A program made the translations under genes and the position numbers. From Glycomyces albidus (GTDB lineage: Bacteria > Actinomycetota > Actinomycetes > Mycobacteriales > Micromonosporaceae), in assembly GCF_009451885.1 (NCBI RefSeq), contig NZ_WIAO01000042.1, positions 1-37,697 on the forward strand: a stretch of DNA of 37,697 nucleotides, in the 5' to 3' direction. Below, piece by piece: positions 34,423 through 37,697 of the stretch. How positions within the stretch are numbered: position 1 is the stretch's first letter; the number at the start of each line of letters is the position of its first letter. The notes under the pieces were generated by a model, which was not told the DNA's origin, searched no databases, and saw only the letters and a program-made list of their open reading frames with translations.

Positions 34423-35802
34423 TCATTCGGACGGGGCGGGGATCGGCCCGAGGGCGTCGGCCAGCGGGGCCGTCGCGGGGCTGACCTTGAGGGCTTCGGC
34501 GAGGTGGTCGCCTTCGGCGGCGGCGAGGACCGCGGCGTCGAGGGCGAAGAGGTCGCGCAGGGCGCGCGCGTAGTCGGGCGCGCCGGGCTGGCCGGCGAGC
34601 TCGCGGACGCGCACGGTGGGCTCGTGGAGGAGCCGCTGGACGACGCGGTGGACGGTGCGGGCGACTTCGGCGCGCTGGTCGTCGGTGAAGTCGCCGCGGC
34701 GGGCGACGCGGGCGAGCTCGGTCTCGACGATGTCGGCGGCGGCCGACCGGAGCGCGGCGACGGTGGGGGTGACGGCGTCGGCGCGGAGGCTCTCGTTGTA
34801 CGCCTCGATCTCCTCGGCGAGGAGGCGCTCGACCTCGGCGAGGGTGTCGGCGGCGGCGCCGGCGGCGCCGGTGCGCTGGATCTCGGCGATGTCGATGACG
34901 GTGACGCCCGGGAGCCGGGCGACGTCGTCGGCGACGTCCTTGGGCAGGGCGAGGTCGCAGACGACGAGCGGGCGGGTGCGGCCGGCGAGGTCGGCGGCGC
35001 GCAGGACCGGCTCGGGAGCGGAGGTCGCGCAGACGAGGAGGTCGACGCCGGCGGCGAGGTCCGCGAGGCGGTCGTACTCGGCGGGCTCGGCGTCCCAGAC
35101 GGCGGCGAGGCGCTCGGCCTTGGCGCGGTCGCGGTTGGCGACGGCGAGGGAGGCGACGCCGGAGCGGGCGAGGGTCGCGGTGGCGAGCGAGCCCATCGAG
35201 CCGGCGCCGACGACGGCGGCACGGGTCTCGGTGAGGCCGTTGGCGAACCCGGTCCGGCCGAGGGCGCGCTCGGCGAGGTCGAGGGCGGCGGTGACGATCG
35301 AGGGCGCGGCGGCGTCGACGTCGGTCTCGGCGTGGATCCGCTTGCCGACGCGCAGGGCCTGCTGGAACAGCTCGTGGAGGTGGCGGCCGACCTGGTCGGC
35401 CTCGCGCGCGGTGTCGTAGGCGTCGCGGAGCTGGCCGAGGATCTGCGGCTCGCCGGCGACCATCGAGTCGAGGCCGGCGGCGACGCGGAAGGCGTGGGCG
35501 ACGGCGTCGGCGCCGTGGCGCACGTACCCGCAGGAGGCGAAGTCGAGCTCGGCCTGGTTCTCGGAGAGGCCCCAGATGCGGTGGAGCTCGTCGACGACGG
35601 CGGCGAGGCCGCCGTGGAAGCTGCCGGCGACGGCGTAGACCTCGACCCGGTTGCAGGTGGAGAGGACGACGGTCTCGCGGACCTCGCCGCCGCGCAGGAG
35701 CTCGCGCGCGAGGTCGGCGGCGGCCTCGGGGCCCACCGCGAGCCGTTCCAGGGTCTCGACCGCTGCGCTGCGGTGCGAGATGCCGACAACCAGGAGGTTC
35801 AC
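34423..35802 (-). CDS. hemA: Glutamyl-tRNA reductase
   Basis: First committed step of C5-type haem synthesis: reduces glutamyl-tRNA to glutamate-1-semialdehyde with NADPH. 459 aa from GTG 35802, beginning MNLLVVGISHRSA. The catalytic Cys50 lies in STCNRVEVY, the NADPH-binding phrase is VVGAGSMGSLA, and a helical dimerisation domain is at the C-terminus. The GTG overlaps the rex stop as GTGA, so the two are translationally coupled. A longer frame upstream is not conserved. Confidence 0.96.
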   Translation of the reverse strand: MNLLVVGISHRSAAVETLERLAVGPEAAADLARELLRGGEVRETVVLSTCNRVEVYAVAGSFHGGLAAVVDELHRIWGLSENQAELDFASCGYVRHGADAVAHAFRVAAGLDSMVAGEPQILGQLRDAYDTAREADQVGRHLHELFQQALRVGKRIHAETDVDAAAPSIVTAALDLAERALGRTGFANGLTETRAAVVGAGSMGSLATATLARSGVASLAVANRDRAKAERLAAVWDAEPAEYDRLADLAAGVDLLVCATSAPEPVLRAADLAGRTRPLVVCDLALPKDVADDVARLPGVTVIDIAEIQRTGAAGAAADTLAEVERLLAEEIEAYNESLRADAVTPTVAALRSAAADIVETELARVARRGDFTDDQRAEVARTVHRVVQRLLHEPTVRVRELAGQPGAPDYARALRDLFALDAAVLAAAEGDHLAEALKVSPATAPLADALGPIPAPSE

Positions 35803-36521
35803 TTCACCGTTCCCGTCTCTTGACGTTGCTCCGACCCGCCGAGCGTCTTGTGGTGCTCGTGGAATGAGAGGATCTGCAGCTCGACGGCCAGGTCGACCTT
35901 GCGGACCGCCACCCCCGGAGGGACGGCGAGCACGCACGGCGCGAAGTTGAGAATGCTTGTGACACCAGCATCTACGAGAAGGTCGGCCACGTGTTGGGCG
36001 GCCGCGCCGGGTGTGGCGATCACCCCTATGTTGATGCCTTCGTCACGGACGGCCTGGGCCAGGAGCGCCACGTCGCGCACCCGCAGGCCGTCCAGATCCC
36101 TCCCAATGATGCCCGGGTCGGCGTCGAAGAGGCCAACGATGTCGAACCCGCGTTCAGAGAATCCGGGGTACCTGGCCAGCGCCTGTCCCAGGTGGCCGAG
36201 GCCGATGATGGCGACGCGGGAGTCTTTGGTGAGTCCGAGCACACCGGCGATGTGGGTGGCGAGGTTGGCGACGCTGTAGCCGACGCCGCGCATCCCGGAG
36301 GCGCCGAGCTGGGACAGGTCCTTGCGGAGCATCGCCGAGTTGACGCCGGTGGCGGCGGCGAGGGTCTCGGAGGAGACGGTGTCCACGCCGGCCTCGGAGA
36401 GCGTGCCGAGGGCGCGGAGGTACTCGGGCAGGCGCCTGACCGTGGCTGCCGGGAGGTCGGCCGCCGTGGCCGGCGGGGCGGCCGCGCCCTGCCGGTCCGT
36501 GCCTTCACCGGTGGTCGTCAA
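35799..36521 (-). CDS. rex: Redox-sensing transcriptional repressor Rex
   Basis: 240 aa. Winged-helix N-domain (about 25-95, with NSAMLRKDLSQLGASGMRGVGY) and a Rossmann domain with GLGHLGQAL (107-115) that senses the NADH/NAD+ ratio. Rex represses respiratory and haem genes when NADH is high. It heads the hem operon. The start is TTG 36521, with GGAG 8 nt upstream. I did not find a clear Rex operator (TTGTGAA-N4-TTCACAA) in the window. Confidence 0.95.
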   Translation of the reverse strand: MTTTGEGTDRQGAAAPPATAADLPAATVRRLPEYLRALGTLSEAGVDTVSSETLAAATGVNSAMLRKDLSQLGASGMRGVGYSVANLATHIAGVLGLTKDSRVAIIGLGHLGQALARYPGFSERGFDIVGLFDADPGIIGRDLDGLRVRDVALLAQAVRDEGINIGVIATPGAAAQHVADLLVDAGVTSILNFAPCVLAVPPGVAVRKVDLAVELQILSFHEHHKTLGGSEQRQETGTVK

Positions 36522-36859
36522 TGCTGGAGCTCCAGGTCCGATCCCGCGCCGTCGTTCACCGGCGCGCCACTCAGCTTAGGACGCGCCGGGGGCGGCGGGT
36601 CGCACAGGCAGCGCTAACGCGGCCGGTGCTGCGGCGGAGGCGGGCGCCGCGGGGCGTCGCAGCGGGATGACGCGGGGGTGGCGGCGGGGTGAACGGACTC
36701 GGCGGCCCGCGGGGCACTGGGCGGTACACCCCCGTAGCACCGGGCAGAGCCCGGCTGTACCGATACCAGTCGTCCCGGCGAGCCGCCGTGTGCAGAATTT
36801 TGCCCTAAAAGACCGATGTGGCCCGGTATTCCGAGATTCTCGGGGTGTCGTGTCGGGGA
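36522..36859. other. Intergenic region between glutaredoxin-like gene and rex
   Basis: About 340 bp with no gene I can support. It contains two short palindromes: CCGGGC-AGA-GCCCGG (36740-36754), which could end the glutaredoxin transcript, and CCGAGA-T-TCTCGG (36831-36843). The rex promoter must lie here but is not evident. Confidence 0.45.
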
Positions 36860-37096
36860 TCACGCTTTCAAGTCGCGCAGGAGGCGCGGGACGTCCACGT
36901 CCCAGTAGCCGTGCTCGCGCCCGTCGAGGAGCAGCACCGGGAGCCGGTCGCCGTAGTCGCGCGCCAACGCAGGGTCGCCGGCGACGTCGACCTCGGTCCA
37001 CCCCTCGCCCGTCTCGGCCGCCACCCGGTCGAGCGCGTCGCGCGCCGCGCCGCAGAGATGGCACTCCTTTGTAGTCAGCAGCGTCAGCCTGTTCAC
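36860..37096 (-). CDS. Glutaredoxin-like (DUF836-type) small thiol protein
   Basis: 78 aa thioredoxin-fold protein with a redox pair in KECHLCGAA (Cys12 and Cys15), a cis-Pro segment RLPVLLLDG and the end DVPRLLRDLKA. It commonly lies upstream of rex in actinobacteria. GTG 37096 is chosen for AAGGAG 4 nt upstream and because the first strand starts at once (LTLLTTKEC). Substrate unknown. Confidence 0.87.
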   Translation of the reverse strand: MNRLTLLTTKECHLCGAARDALDRVAAETGEGWTEVDVAGDPALARDYGDRLPVLLLDGREHGYWDVDVPRLLRDLKA

Positions 37097-37132
37097 CCTG
37101 CTCCTTCCGGGACCCGAAGAAGCCGGCGGCGA

Positions 37133-37149
37133 TCGCACAGTGTGTGCGA
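37133..37149. promoter_or_regulatory. 17-bp operator-like palindrome upstream of the glutaredoxin-like gene
   Basis: TCGCACA-GTG-TGTGCGA, perfect 7-bp arms, 36 bp before the GTG start. Its core GCACAGTGTGTGC differs by one base from the repeat inside the promoter at 14118-14130. Confidence 0.45.
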
Positions 37150-37435
37150 CACCCTCCGTCATTCCTCGCTCACTATTGATGCACAACCGGTCCGCGGCCG
37201 CGGACCTCCGAACGTTTGGGGAGGTAATGGTGGGATTCCGCCCCCGCAACGAAGGGTACGCCGGCGCACCGGGCGCGCGCCGACATCGCCCCGTCCGCAC
37301 CCGTCACCGAGCGCGACACGCCGATCGCAAATCCGCATCGCCGGCCCCCGCGATTTCTAGACTCAGGCGGGTCAGTCCCTGCGGGACCCGTTCACTCGAC
37401 TCGGCCCGACGACCCCTCACACGAGGAGGCCACTA

Positions 37436-37697
37436 GTGCCCGGTATTGCACCGACCCTGGCTGCGTGCAGCCACGACTCGGCAGCGCTCACAGCAGACAT
37501 CGCACCCTTCACCTACGACGGAACGATCGCCGAGGCCCTCGTGCGGCTCCCGGCCCCGGCGCTCGCGCGCCTCAAGCAGGCGGTGTGGACGGTCCTCAGC
37601 CTGGACACCGGCACGGCCGAGCAGCACCAGGTGCGCCCCGGGCGCGGCACCGGGCCGGGCGCGGCCGGAGGCGCCGCCGCACCGGCCGGCGCGGCCG
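37436..37697 (+). CDS. Unrecognised protein, N-terminal part (cut by right edge)
   Basis: 87 codons from GTG 37436, with GAGGAGG about 7 nt upstream. The start MPGIAPTLAACSHDS is followed by an amphipathic stretch (GTIAEALVRLPAPALARLKQAVWTVL) and then a Gly/Ala/Pro-rich low-complexity tract that runs off the window. No signal peptide or domain is recognised. It is divergent from the glutaredoxin-like gene; 37150-37420 between them holds no other gene. Confidence 0.65.
   Translation, partial: MPGIAPTLAACSHDSAALTADIAPFTYDGTIAEALVRLPAPALARLKQAVWTVLSLDTGTAEQHQVRPGRGTGPGAAGGAAAPAGAA

Noticed and set aside
37165..37185. Possible Rex operator (TTGTG...) upstream of the glutaredoxin-like gene
   Set aside because: Only one half-site fits; the second half does not match TTCACAA.

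Overview
The window is very GC-rich, densely coded chromosomal DNA of an actinomycete. The signs are Lsr2, MsiK, a mycothiol-type DinB/MDMPI protein, ClpC with a ClgR-like box, the rex-hemA-hemC-hemD-hemB order, GTG/TTG starts, and a small SRP RNA of actinobacterial type. I cannot fix the genus; a filamentous soil lineage near Glycomycetales or Micromonosporales is only a guess. No phage, transposase, integrase or CRISPR array is visible.

Left part (1-18.5 kb) is mostly accessory. The 5' part of dnaX runs off the left edge on the minus strand. It is followed by a secreted RICIN + SGNH/CE2-like esterase (+) with a LacI-type operator. A minus-strand export operon follows (lipoprotein, PG-binding HlyD-like adaptor, ABC ATPase, MacB-type permease), with its two-component system (OmpR-type regulator and kinase) transcribed divergently. 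Then come a possible Vsr remnant, a VOC/glyoxalase protein and a small cytoplasmic RICIN lectin.

From 10.3 to 15.7 kb lies a compact minus-strand cluster of seven genes I cannot assign: two related small helical proteins at its head, a 143-aa protein, a 704-aa repeat-rich coiled-coil protein, a 123-aa protein, and two proteins that look like diverged copies of each other. Between its two halves sit a 43-bp near-perfect palindrome and a separate promoter with an operator-like repeat. This is the best candidate for an undescribed system. Next to it, on the plus strand, is a two-gene SPFH-GYF / zinc-ribbon membrane module related in architecture to Bacillus YdjI/YdjG.

Middle (18.6-19.2 kb): tRNA-Thr(CGT) and SRP RNA on the minus strand, and tRNA-Ser(GGA) on the plus strand, with terminators.

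Right part (19.5-37.7 kb) is core housekeeping: clpC, lsr2, lysS, the AmmeMemoRadiSam pair amrS-amrB, msiK, an MDMPI-type protein, murB, a small orphan RHH protein, a vapBC toxin-antitoxin pair, the haem operon rex-hemA-hemC-hemD-hemB, a glutaredoxin-like gene, and the start of an unrecognised plus-strand gene cut by the right edge. The haem operon is translationally coupled at rex/hemA and joins redox sensing (Rex) to tetrapyrrole synthesis.
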